From a virus, in the IMG/VR virus record IMGVR_UViG_3300030060_003925, positions 1-28,680 of that record: a DNA stretch of 28,680 nucleotides. One strand, written 5' to 3'. The translations under genes and the position numbers were made by a program. The notes under the pieces were generated by a model. It did not search any database, was not told the DNA's origin, and worked only from the letters and a program-made list of their open reading frames with translations. The stretch's first letter is position 1. Each line of letters starts with the position of its first letter. This document shows positions 7,608-15,081 of the stretch, piece after piece.

Positions 7608-9193
7608 TGAAAAATTTTTATGAACGAAATGATCATGTAATAGATCATGAAGTGAATGTGTTATTTGAAGAACTTTTAGATATGAACCCCGATCAGTTTC
7701 GTGATTGGGTTGTGCAAATGAGATCCGTAATTCAACAGTCTTGGGATGAGAATGGGTGTCCACCAAGAACAGGAAAAAATGAAGAGGATATCATATCACA
7801 GTTCAATAAACTTTCGGAATATCCCGTTCATAAATTTACTCACACAGATGAATTATCTGATGTTGATGACGATGTAATCATAAACAAAGTTAGAATCGGT
7901 GTAGAAGCAGATCAATGGTTCTCGAACATGTTCAAGACAAGAATCAACTACAGTGACACTGACAATGGATATTCGATTTATGATTTAGTAGCAGATGACG
8001 AAAGGTTGGATCGTGTAGTGAAGGGTGCTATGCGTCACATGAGAAGAGACTCATTCTATACCCACGCACTTTCTGCTATAAAAAATGATGCAAAGTATGG
8101 TATTGTCAGTGTCGATAGTGGCGAGGAATGGATGGAAGCATTTTTTGGTAGTCCAGAGATGTTCAAGGATCATGACTTCCTACTAGAACAAGTCGCAGTT
8201 CGTGAGGGCTTCAATACGGGTTACTTTCAAATTCAACAGTCGGACATTCTACAACTTACAAGAGAGCAAGTATTAGAATGGAAAGACAAGATGTCATATC
8301 GTCACTATTCTACGTTTGACATTGACAACATGGAAGAAGATAAGGTATACTCTATACGGATATATAAAAAGGGAAACAGGGTGTTTCCTGCTGCGTTTAA
8401 ATCTTTTAGAATTGGGTATATTCAACCTGCTGTGAATTTCCCACCAATGACGGCGAAATATTTATATGAGAGGTTCACAGAAGAGTTCAAAGGTCAAGAT
8501 CAAATTAATATCTACGATCCGTCGTCTGGATGGGGTGGTCGCATACTTGGTGCTATGGCCTGCCGCGATGATCGCATCATTCATTACATTGGTACTGATC
8601 CCAATCCTGATAATTTTTATGACGATGATAGCCGCTCTCGTTACTCTGATCTCGCTGATTTCTACAACACCAAGACTTATAGAGGAAATCCTTTCTTTTC
8701 CAAAACAAACAGTTACGAACTTTTTAAACTCGGTTCGGAAGTAATCCAACACAATGAAGACTTCAAAAAATACAAGGGTAAACTAGATCTTGTTTTTACA
8801 TCACCTCCGTATTTCAACAGAGAGGCATATAGCGAAGATGAGAATCAATCGTATAAGAAATATGGATCCTCGTATGAATCATGGAGAGATGGGTTTCTAA
8901 AACCAACACTGGAAACCTGTGCAGAATGGCTTAAACCAGACAGATACTTATTGTGGAACATTGCAGATCTTTTGATAAAGGGAGAGTATCTCCCCCTAGA
9001 GAAAGATTCAATTGATATACTAGCATCGGTTGGACTAGAGTATCAGTACACGTTAAAAATGGCTATGGAATCCATGCCGGGACAGAATAGAGTAGATGAG
9101 AATGGTATTCCTAAATGTAAAAACTATTGCAAGGTAGATGATAGATATTTAAAGTACGAACCAATTTTTGTGTTCAAAAAACAAAGGGATTAG
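7607..9193 (+). CDS. Putative DNA methyltransferase (N4-cytosine/N6-adenine type) with large N-terminal region
   Basis: The C-terminal half of this 528-aa protein looks like a SAM-dependent amino-methyltransferase acting on DNA. It has a motif I region DPSSGWGGRILGA starting at D304, and a motif IV FTSPPYFN with SPPY at 399-402. The order motif I then IV is that of the gamma class, and the SPPY form is common in N4-cytosine and some N6-adenine enzymes. Residues 1 to about 270 match nothing I recognise; they are charged and could hold target recognition or a second activity. The start overlaps the gp46 stop by one base (TAATG). It is not part of the T4 core and is inserted, with glutamine synthetase, between gp46 and rnh. 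It could protect phage DNA from host restriction. Target sequence is unknown. Confidence 0.8.
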   Translation: MKNFYERNDHVIDHEVNVLFEELLDMNPDQFRDWVVQMRSVIQQSWDENGCPPRTGKNEEDIISQFNKLSEYPVHKFTHTDELSDVDDDVIINKVRIGVEADQWFSNMFKTRINYSDTDNGYSIYDLVADDERLDRVVKGAMRHMRRDSFYTHALSAIKNDAKYGIVSVDSGEEWMEAFFGSPEMFKDHDFLLEQVAVREGFNTGYFQIQQSDILQLTREQVLEWKDKMSYRHYSTFDIDNMEEDKVYSIRIYKKGNRVFPAAFKSFRIGYIQPAVNFPPMTAKYLYERFTEEFKGQDQINIYDPSSGWGGRILGAMACRDDRIIHYIGTDPNPDNFYDDDSRSRYSDLADFYNTKTYRGNPFFSKTNSYELFKLGSEVIQHNEDFKKYKGKLDLVFTSPPYFNREAYSEDENQSYKKYGSSYESWRDGFLKPTLETCAEWLKPDRYLLWNIADLLIKGEYLPLEKDSIDILASVGLEYQYTLKMAMESMPGQNRVDENGIPKCKNYCKVDDRYLKYEPIFVFKKQRD

Positions 9194-9196
9194 ATT

Positions 9197-10288
9197 ATGA
9201 ATCAGCGAGTTAAATTAGATTACGTTTGGTTAGACGGCGGTGATGTTAAAAGCACTCGAAGTAAAACGAAATATACTCAATTAGACATCATTGAAAATGA
9301 TGACAATGGAAGACCTTCCATGAAGTCTATGAAAGATATTTTGCCACTCATACCAGATTGGTCTTTTGATGGATCTAGCACTAATCAGGCAGAGGGTAAC
9401 AGTAGTGATTTAGTTATCCGTCCAGTCAGGGTTGTAAGAAATCCGATAGAGAAGTTTAAGATCAATTCATTTATTGTTCTGTGCCAGGTGATGAATCCGG
9501 ACGGAACACCACACGAATCAAATACACGAAGTCAGTTGGAAATGTCCCTGAGAAAAAATAAACAAAATGGTATGATGTTCGGAATTGAACAGGAATATAC
9601 TATTATGAATAGGGATGGAACAGAACCGTTTGCTTGGCCTGATGAACCAGAAAAGCAAGGAAAATATTATTGTGGTGCTGGGAGCGATAAGGTGAGAGGA
9701 AGAGAAGTATGCGAGTCTCATGCAATCGCTTGTCTGGGTGCAGATCTTTTGTTTGAAGGAACAAACGCCGAAGTAATGCTTTCCCAATGGGAATATCAGA
9801 TAGGAGCCGGTGATGCGATCACAGTTTCGGATCATTTGTGGCTATCCAGATATATTTTAGATTTGCTTTCCGAGAGATATAATGTCTCGATCTCCTATGA
9901 TCCAAAGCCGGTTGAAGGAGATTGGAATGGCTCAGGCGCTCATGTAAATTTTTCAACAAAATACATGAGAGAGGATTCCAATATGGAGTATCTTCGGGTA
10001 TTATGTGAAGGTATGGGACAGGATCATAAAGACTGTATCTCCAACTACGGAGAAGGTAACGAGAGACGTTTGACGGGTGATCACGAAACTGCTCACATCG
10101 ATGAATTCTCTTGGGGTGAATCCGATAGGGGTGCTTCTATTCGCATCCCCCTGTCTACAATCGCAAGGAATGGTAAGGGACACTTGGAGGACAGAAGACC
10201 TTCTGCCAATATGGATCCCTATGAATGCTTGACTAGTTTGGTGGAGGCTGTTTCAAAGTCCCACCAAGAAATCTTAATTTCTACATAA
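9197..10288 (+). CDS. glnII: Glutamine synthetase, type II (GSII)
   Basis: This 363-aa protein is a full-length GSII, the decameric ATP-dependent enzyme making glutamine from glutamate and ammonia. GSII is best known from eukaryotes and some bacteria. Visible motifs: the N-terminal beta-grasp DWSFDGSST (54-62), GIEQEY with metal ligands E131 and E133, YYCGAGSDK (157-164), NAEVMLSQWEYQ with E192 and E199, WNGSGAH with H249, NERRLTGDHETA (288-299), SDRGASIRIP (309-318) and EDRRPSANMDP with E331 and R333 (331-341). All expected metal and substrate residues appear present, so it should be active. It follows the methyltransferase gene by three bases. I know of no T4 core equivalent; it is probably an auxiliary metabolic gene. 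A relative that ligates another amine is possible but less likely given the motif set. Confidence 0.93.
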   Translation: MNQRVKLDYVWLDGGDVKSTRSKTKYTQLDIIENDDNGRPSMKSMKDILPLIPDWSFDGSSTNQAEGNSSDLVIRPVRVVRNPIEKFKINSFIVLCQVMNPDGTPHESNTRSQLEMSLRKNKQNGMMFGIEQEYTIMNRDGTEPFAWPDEPEKQGKYYCGAGSDKVRGREVCESHAIACLGADLLFEGTNAEVMLSQWEYQIGAGDAITVSDHLWLSRYILDLLSERYNVSISYDPKPVEGDWNGSGAHVNFSTKYMREDSNMEYLRVLCEGMGQDHKDCISNYGEGNERRLTGDHETAHIDEFSWGESDRGASIRIPLSTIARNGKGHLEDRRPSANMDPYECLTSLVEAVSKSHQEILIST

Positions 10289-10305
10289 TGACGAGGTAAA
10301 TTAAA

Positions 10306-11070
10306 ATGGCGAGGTTGTCCGTGCAAAAAAAGAAAAGATCCAAGAAAAATTTGTTTGAAAGGGCTTATGGTAAGGAAGCCGACTTCACTCGTTTGGATCC
10401 TGAAGCGGATGGGTACGAAGATCATATCTATAATGGACTCTCTTGGTATAGAAATAATTCTACACCAAGGGATGAAAAGAGATGGACTCTAGAGTATTTG
10501 GTGAATAATGATTATTCTAGTGATGATGTCTCTTATGTAAAAACGATCTCCGTCAAACTTTTTGCTAACAAAGGTAGATACTTTAGAATGATGGACAGGG
10601 GTGCTGTTCTCGGTGAAGATAGAAAAACACCTCTCGAACAATTCATCAATAAGTGCCTAAGTGATGGAAAGATTAAGAAAGAATCTACTCCCCCAAAGAA
10701 GAGCGTTCAAGAATACATCAACGAACAGGTTGAGGAGTATCTCTCCGCACTTGAAATTGAATGGGACAATACTCTTACACATCTAATGAAGAAAGAGGTG
10801 GTAACATTCTCTATGTACTCTTGGTTAAAATCCAATAACGTAAAAACAGTACAGGTAAAGAGAATAGGTGAGTATTGGAAACCGATTGCAGAGGAACTAC
10901 TGTCTGCTATAAATAAAGAGGATCCTCAACTAGTTGAGGGTTACTCATATGTTGGGCGAGTGGTTCTCAAAAGAATGCATAAAACTCTAATGGAATGGAT
11001 ATCTGATTGTGAAAAGTTTCATCAAGAGAAAAGAGCAACGAGAAAAAAGAGAAAGAAAAAGGTTAAGTGA
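10306..11070 (+). CDS. Unknown basic protein
   Basis: I do not recognise this 254-aa protein. Both ends are strongly basic (VQKKKRSKKNLFERAYGKE near the start and RATRKKRKKKVK at the end), which suggests nucleic acid binding. The body is helical and charged, with several tryptophans (NGLSWYRNN, EWDNTL, MYSWLKSNN, EYWKPI, EWISDC). A good GAGGT ribosome binding site (10293-10297) lies eight bases before the ATG. It follows the glutamine synthetase gene and its stop overlaps the next start (GTGA). Its place between gp46 and rnh is where T4-like phages often keep helicase-loading and single-strand-binding accessory genes. I see no gp59 or gp32 signature. Confidence 0.75.
   Translation: MARLSVQKKKRSKKNLFERAYGKEADFTRLDPEADGYEDHIYNGLSWYRNNSTPRDEKRWTLEYLVNNDYSSDDVSYVKTISVKLFANKGRYFRMMDRGAVLGEDRKTPLEQFINKCLSDGKIKKESTPPKKSVQEYINEQVEEYLSALEIEWDNTLTHLMKKEVVTFSMYSWLKSNNVKTVQVKRIGEYWKPIAEELLSAINKEDPQLVEGYSYVGRVVLKRMHKTLMEWISDCEKFHQEKRATRKKRKKKVK
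10908..10915 (+). promoter_or_regulatory. Possible late promoter octamer inside the basic-protein gene
   Basis: An exact TATAAATA lies in codons of the upstream gene, about 150 bases before the small tail-fibre-like protein at 11067, which would suit late expression. In a sequence this AT-rich about two chance copies per strand are expected in the window, so support is weak. Confidence 0.2.
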
Positions 11071-11387
11071 CAGACTACATTAACAATCCCCGTGGTGAAT
11101 GGTCTATGAAGGACTCTTCCGGAAAACTTACTCTCTATAAAGAAGGGGATCAGGTTTCCAAGGATGGGTTTTTGTACGCTGCCATTCGAAACACTATGGG
11201 GCACTCTCCCGAACAGGGGGAGCGAGCAGGCTGGAGAAAATTAAACGAATCTAGAATTATGAATTTTAGTTCAGGAGATACGGCTCCAACTAATGCAAAT
11301 ATGGGTGATGAGTGGTTTGATACGGCTTCTGGAACTCTTTATAAATATATTGTTGATGGTGATACTTCACAATGGGTATCTTTGTAA
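11067..11387 (+). CDS. Small tail-fibre-like/carbohydrate-binding-like protein
   Basis: This 106-aa protein starts at a GTG overlapping the previous stop (GTGA). It has two parts. Residues from about 20 to 60 (KEGDQVSKDGFLYAAI, then GHSPEQG....WRKL) resemble the short tryptophan-containing carbohydrate-binding modules (CBM5/12-like) often found on phage tail proteins. Residues from about 68 (SSGDTAPTNANMGDEWFDT, then GTLYKYIVDGDTSQWV) match the GDT.P.....GD.W.DT..G.LY.Y...G...QW unit repeated in phage tail fibres. It is a stand-alone copy in a replication operon. It may be a virion-associated adhesin, or a relic of a fibre gene. No signal peptide is seen. A possible late promoter lies upstream at 10908, and a second identical octamer at 11340 falls within its own codons. 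Confidence 0.75.
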   Translation: MTDYINNPRGEWSMKDSSGKLTLYKEGDQVSKDGFLYAAIRNTMGHSPEQGERAGWRKLNESRIMNFSSGDTAPTNANMGDEWFDTASGTLYKYIVDGDTSQWVSL

Positions 11388-11416
11388 TTGACTCCTAGTT
11401 AAAAATAAAGTATAAT
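11388..11416 (+). promoter_or_regulatory. Sigma70-type promoter for rnh, apparently leaderless
   Basis: TTGACT (11388-11393, one base off consensus) and TATAAT (11411-11416, perfect) are 17 bases apart. The expected start, about seven bases after the -10 box, falls on or next to the A of the rnh ATG at 11423. No ribosome binding site lies between them. Confidence 0.82.
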
Positions 11417-11422
11417 GATATA

Positions 11423-12277
11423 ATGATTTTAATAGACAACAACCAACTAATACTGTCCAATCTTTTTCAACTAGAGAAACAGGGAATAGAAGATCCCGCA
11501 GAAAAAGAAAATATGCTGTTGCATATGGTTCTTAATTCTTATCGACTATATCGAACCAAATTCTCTAGAGAGTTTGGTGAACTAGTCATATGTCATGACT
11601 CTTCTAATTGCTGGAGGAAAGATCTTTTCCCAGAATATAAAGCAAATAGAAAGAAGGCTCAAAAGAAATCTGATGTGGACTGGACTGAAGTACACAACAT
11701 GATGGATTCTGTTAGAAGTGATATAGAAAAACATCTACCATATAAGAACATTAAGGTAGACAGAGCAGAAGCAGATGATATCATTTATGCTATGTGTAAA
11801 GAGTTCAATCAAGTCGAGAACATTCTTATCATTTCGAACGATAAAGATTTTCAGCAGTTACAGGTTTTTCCGACAGTGAAGCAATTCAGTCCGACAAAGA
11901 AAAAATACTTGGTATGCGAAAAACCTAATATGTTTTTACTTGATCACATTATTAGAGGTGATGCGTCGGATGGTGTTCCTAACATTCTCTCAGATGACGA
12001 TGTGTTTGTAACAGAAGATAAGAGACAGAAGAGGTTAACATCAAAAAGATTTGAAGAGATTTATGATTTGTATACTACAGGATCTGATATGGGTTCATAT
12101 TCCAGAAACTGGAATAGGAATGAAACTCTGATTGATCTATGCAAAGTGCCGTCTCATATCGTTGAACAGACGGTTAACTCATATAACAATAGCGAAACAC
12201 CAGACAGATCTAATCTGTTGAACTATTTCATAGAAAGAAAATTAAAAAATCTAATGGGGAGCATCGAGGAATTTTAA
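11423..12277 (+). CDS. rnh: RNase H / 5'-3' exonuclease of the FEN family (T4 rnh)
   Basis: T4 RNase H removes lagging-strand RNA primers and adjacent DNA. The 284-aa product shows the acidic active-site set of the family: D5 in LIDNNQ, HDSSNCWRKDLFPEYKANRK with D59 (58-77), RAEADD (114-119), and ISNDKDF with D140 and D142 (137-143). A later GDASDGVPNI segment corresponds to the helix-hairpin-helix metal site. The C terminus (ERKLKNLMGSIEEF) resembles that of T4 RNase H. The ATG at 11423 is the only start that keeps the first catalytic Asp close to the N terminus as in relatives, yet it has no ribosome binding site. The gene may be translated from a leaderless transcript made by the promoter right in front, or by read-through coupling. 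Confidence 0.92.
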   Translation: MILIDNNQLILSNLFQLEKQGIEDPAEKENMLLHMVLNSYRLYRTKFSREFGELVICHDSSNCWRKDLFPEYKANRKKAQKKSDVDWTEVHNMMDSVRSDIEKHLPYKNIKVDRAEADDIIYAMCKEFNQVENILIISNDKDFQQLQVFPTVKQFSPTKKKYLVCEKPNMFLLDHIIRGDASDGVPNILSDDDVFVTEDKRQKRLTSKRFEEIYDLYTTGSDMGSYSRNWNRNETLIDLCKVPSHIVEQTVNSYNNSETPDRSNLLNYFIERKLKNLMGSIEEF

Positions 12278-12472
12278 ATGCCGAAGAAAAAAGACAAGCA
12301 CAATAAGCAAAATTATCATTCTCAGTATGAAGATTACGAAGACATGCGAGGGAAGGGTATTAAGAAAGAAAAGAAACGAAGTCATAAAAGGAATATGAAG
12401 AGACAACTCGATGACATGATTTCTTATGAATACTACGATCAAGATGAAGTAGATAACTTTGAACGATTTTAA
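12278..12472 (+). CDS. Small charged protein before the clamp gene
   Basis: A 64-aa protein starts on the base after the rnh stop, with a good GAGGA site seven bases upstream inside rnh, so it is likely expressed. Residues 1-42 are very basic (PKKKDKHNK, KGIKKEKKRSHKRNMKR) and 44-64 are acidic and aromatic (DDMISYEYYDQDEVDNFERF). I do not recognise it. Its position directly before gp45 and its acidic-aromatic tail make a clamp- or polymerase-binding role conceivable, for example a small co-activator such as gp33. No sequence match to T4 gp33 is visible. Confidence 0.65.
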   Translation: MPKKKDKHNKQNYHSQYEDYEDMRGKGIKKEKKRSHKRNMKRQLDDMISYEYYDQDEVDNFERF

Positions 12473-12487
12473 TTAAAGGATTTTTAT

Positions 12488-13186
12488 ATGATGACAAGTG
12501 AAACAATGAAACTCAGTAAATCAACAATGGATGTTCTAAAGAACTTTGCCTCCATCAATTCTAATATTCTGGTTAAACCCGGAAATACTCTTAGCACAGT
12601 ATCGCCTATGAAGAACCTGATGGGTAAGGCTAAGGTAGAAGAAACTTTTGATGTGGAATTTGGTATTTGGGATCTACACAAGTTCTTGGGAACCGTGTCT
12701 CTTTTCTCTGATCCACACCTGACTTTCGAAGATGGTAAGGTAGTGATCAGCAATGAAGCGAACACATCTCAGGTTGTTTATCACTATTCAGAACCCTCTC
12801 TTCTTACAACACCTCCTAGAGATGTTAATATGCCTGAGAGTGTTCTTAAATTTGAATTGTCTTCCTCTGAAATGTCAGAACTCATGAAGGCTTCTTCTGT
12901 TCTTCAACTACCAGATCTTAAGATTACAAACTCGGACGATGGTGATGAGGTTCTGTTGGTTCTCACGGACAAGGGTGACGTTACCAGCAATACTTATACA
13001 GTAAGTACAGTAGGAGACACAACTGTTTCTTCTTATTCGTTCTACTTCAAGGTGGATAGTTTGAAGATTCTTCCGGGGACATATACAGTCGAGATTAGTG
13101 ATCAGATGGTAAGTGAATTCACTAACGATGTCGAGGACATCACATACTGGATTGCATTGGAGAGCGATTCAACATCGGAGAAGTGA
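12488..13186 (+). CDS. 45: gp45 sliding clamp
   Basis: gp45 is the trimeric DNA clamp that tethers the phage polymerase and, in T4, activates late transcription. The 232-aa product aligns with T4 gp45 (228 aa): MKLSKSTMDVLKNFASINSN near the start, DVEFGIWDLHKFLGTVSLFSDP, a central LKFELSSSEMSELMKASSVLQLPDL, then LKILPGTYTVEIS and the end YWIALESDS. AAAGGA (12475-12480) lies seven bases before the ATG at 12488. The in-frame ATG at 12506 would begin exactly at MKLSKS, as in T4, but has no comparable site. The gene order 45, then 44 and 62, is kept as in T4, but two sugar-nucleotide genes separate clamp and loader. Confidence 0.94.
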   Translation: MMTSETMKLSKSTMDVLKNFASINSNILVKPGNTLSTVSPMKNLMGKAKVEETFDVEFGIWDLHKFLGTVSLFSDPHLTFEDGKVVISNEANTSQVVYHYSEPSLLTTPPRDVNMPESVLKFELSSSEMSELMKASSVLQLPDLKITNSDDGDEVLLVLTDKGDVTSNTYTVSTVGDTTVSSYSFYFKVDSLKILPGTYTVEISDQMVSEFTNDVEDITYWIALESDSTSEK

Positions 13187-13188
13187 TA

Positions 13189-14088
13189 ATGAAAACACTA
13201 GTTACAGGTGGTAGTGGTCTTGTAGGATCTACCATCCAGAGTGATTACAAACCCAGTCAAGATGATTTGGATCTGATGGATTATCGTTCGATTGTAGATT
13301 ACATCGACGATAATGGTATTGATTCAATCATTCATTGTGCCGCAAAGGTGGGGGGTATCAAGGCTAACTCCGAGAAGTTGGGTGAATTTTATCATGACAA
13401 TATGGTGATGAATACAAATGTTTTGGAGGCTGCTAGAGAAACGGGAGTGAACAAAGTTGTTTCTTTTATGTCCACTTGCGTTTTTCCAAACGACGCAGTG
13501 TATCCTTTAACAACAGATCAGATTCACTTGGGTGAACCACACTCTTCTAACTATGCATATGCATACGCAAAAAGAATGCTGGAAGTTCAGAGTAGAGCCT
13601 ATCGTGATCAGTATGGTTGTAATTTTGTAACTGTGATTCCATGTAATATATACGGTCCAGAGGATAACTATAATTTAGAATCTGGACATGTTATTCCATC
13701 ACTCATACATAAATGTCATAACGCAAAATGGTCTGGTAGTGACTTTGAAGTATGGGGAACTGGTGCAGCGTACCGTGAATTTATTTACTCCAAAGATGTT
13801 GGTTACATAGTTCAGTGGGTTCTTGAAAATTATAATGATCCAGAGCCTCTTATTATTTCTCCCGACGAAGAGATTAATATTGCGACATTAGCACAGGAGA
13901 TCGCATGGAGAATGGACTTTGATGGGAGTATAGTTTATAATGGGGAGATGGATGGACAAATAAAAAAACCATCAGATAACTCTAAACTAAAGTCTCTCTT
14001 ACCCGAATATAAATTTGTTCCGATTGAGATGGGGTTATCCCAGACGATTAAATACTTCAATGAAAATTATGGAGAGGTGAGAAAATGA
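13189..14088 (+). CDS. fcl: GDP-L-fucose synthase
   Basis: This short-chain dehydrogenase epimerises and reduces GDP-4-keto-6-deoxymannose to GDP-L-fucose using NADPH. The 299-aa protein shows the nucleotide-binding TGGSGLVGS (6-14), HCAAKVGGI (49-57), HDNMVMNTNVL (69-79), catalytic STC (96-98) matching the SSC of E. coli WcaG, and Y124xxxK128. I start at ATG 13189, eight bases after GGAG (13177-13180). A GTG at 13183 overlaps the clamp stop but lies too close to that site. Its stop overlaps the gmd start (ATGA), so the two are co-translated. It follows directly on the clamp gene, an unexpected place. Other 6-deoxysugar epimerase-reductases are possible, but the gmd partner supports fucose. 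Confidence 0.92.
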   Translation: MKTLVTGGSGLVGSTIQSDYKPSQDDLDLMDYRSIVDYIDDNGIDSIIHCAAKVGGIKANSEKLGEFYHDNMVMNTNVLEAARETGVNKVVSFMSTCVFPNDAVYPLTTDQIHLGEPHSSNYAYAYAKRMLEVQSRAYRDQYGCNFVTVIPCNIYGPEDNYNLESGHVIPSLIHKCHNAKWSGSDFEVWGTGAAYREFIYSKDVGYIVQWVLENYNDPEPLIISPDEEINIATLAQEIAWRMDFDGSIVYNGEMDGQIKKPSDNSKLKSLLPEYKFVPIEMGLSQTIKYFNENYGEVRK

Positions 14089-15074
14089 AAGCATTAATCA
14101 CTGGTATTAATGGACAAGATGGCTCATACTTAGCAGAGTTGTTACTCGAAAAAGGATATGAGGTTCATGGTATTCTGAAAAGAAATTCTGTATCAGAAAA
14201 CCAAACCACTCGAATCGATCATATCAGAAACTATCTACATCTGCATTATGGTGATCTTACAGATCTATCTTCTTTGATTTCTGTAATCAAGGAAGTCCAA
14301 CCAGATGAAATCTATAATCTAGCAGCACAATCTCATGTTAGAATTAGTTTTGATCAGCCTTACTATACTGGACTGACAACTGGACTCGGGACATTGAATG
14401 TCCTAGAGGCATGTAGATTGGTTTCACCGTCTTCTAAAATTTATCAAGCGTCTTCATCCGAGATGTTTGGTAATAACATTGATGAGGATGGTTATCAAAG
14501 AGAGACTACACCAATGAATCCGGTGAGTCCTTATGGTTGTGCTAAAGTTTATTCATATAATATTTCTAGGAACTATAGAAATTCTTATGGTATGTTCGTT
14601 AGCAATGGTATACTATTCAATCATGAGTCTCCCCGAAGGGGATCTAACTTTGTGACTAGTAAAATCGTAAAGGGTGCTTGTGCTATCGCAATGGGAAAAC
14701 AAGACAAACTTAGTTTGGGTAATCTAGAAGCAACCAGAGATTGGGGACATGCTCTTGATTATGTAAACGCCATGTGGATGATGCTTCAACAAGACACACC
14801 TGACGATTATGTTTGCTCTACCGGAGTCTCCCATAGTGTAAGAGATTGTTGTCAGCAAGTATTCTCTGCACTTGGATTAAACTATGAAGATCATGTTATA
14901 ATTGATCCGAGATTTTATCGTCCAGAGGAACTACGAGATCTTAAAGGTGACTCTACCAAGATACGAGAGGAACTGGGATGGAGTGAGACGTATACGTTTG
15001 AATCTATGATGAGTGAAATGATTGAGTATGAACTAGAGTTGGAGTATAAAACTTCACTCGATATTATTACATGA
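14085..15074 (+). CDS. gmd: GDP-mannose 4,6-dehydratase
   Basis: The enzyme converts GDP-mannose into GDP-4-keto-6-deoxymannose, the substrate of the preceding gene's product. The 329-aa protein is typical for Gmd: TGINGQDGSYLAELLL (6-21), RNSVSENQTTRIDHI near 33-47, NLAAQSHVRISFD (78-90), SSSEMFG (123-129) with the catalytic Ser/Glu pair, SPYGCAK with Y150 and K154, and LFNHESPRRG (177-186). It lies between fcl and gp44, overlapping fcl by four bases; its TGA is next to the GAGG ribosome binding site of gp44. Gmd is also the entry point to GDP-perosamine and GDP-rhamnose, so its product might feed the aminotransferase found further down as well. Confidence 0.95.
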   Translation: MKALITGINGQDGSYLAELLLEKGYEVHGILKRNSVSENQTTRIDHIRNYLHLHYGDLTDLSSLISVIKEVQPDEIYNLAAQSHVRISFDQPYYTGLTTGLGTLNVLEACRLVSPSSKIYQASSSEMFGNNIDEDGYQRETTPMNPVSPYGCAKVYSYNISRNYRNSYGMFVSNGILFNHESPRRGSNFVTSKIVKGACAIAMGKQDKLSLGNLEATRDWGHALDYVNAMWMMLQQDTPDDYVCSTGVSHSVRDCCQQVFSALGLNYEDHVIIDPRFYRPEELRDLKGDSTKIREELGWSETYTFESMMSEMIEYELELEYKTSLDIIT

Positions 15075-15081
15075 GGATAAA

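Noticed and set aside
8466-8744. Out-of-frame 92-aa hydrophobic open frame on the + strand, holin-like in look (two membrane stretches, basic ends)
   Set aside because: It lies wholly inside the methyltransferase gene, has no ribosome binding site, and its hydrophobicity follows from the GAT/ATC-rich codons of the true frame.
10924-10939. Perfect 16-bp palindrome CCTCAACTAGTTGAGG
   Set aside because: One such palindrome in a window this size is not surprising; it lies in coding sequence with no T-run and no second copy seen.
11340-11347. Second internal TATAAATA, inside the small tail-fibre-like gene
   Set aside because: It encodes the conserved LYKY part of the repeat unit, and chance copies are expected at this AT content; the sigma70-type promoter nearer to rnh is a better candidate.
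14629-14641. CCCC-GAA-GGGG hairpin in gmd
   Set aside because: It is in the coding sequence for the conserved HESPRRG motif and has no T-run, so it is not a terminator.
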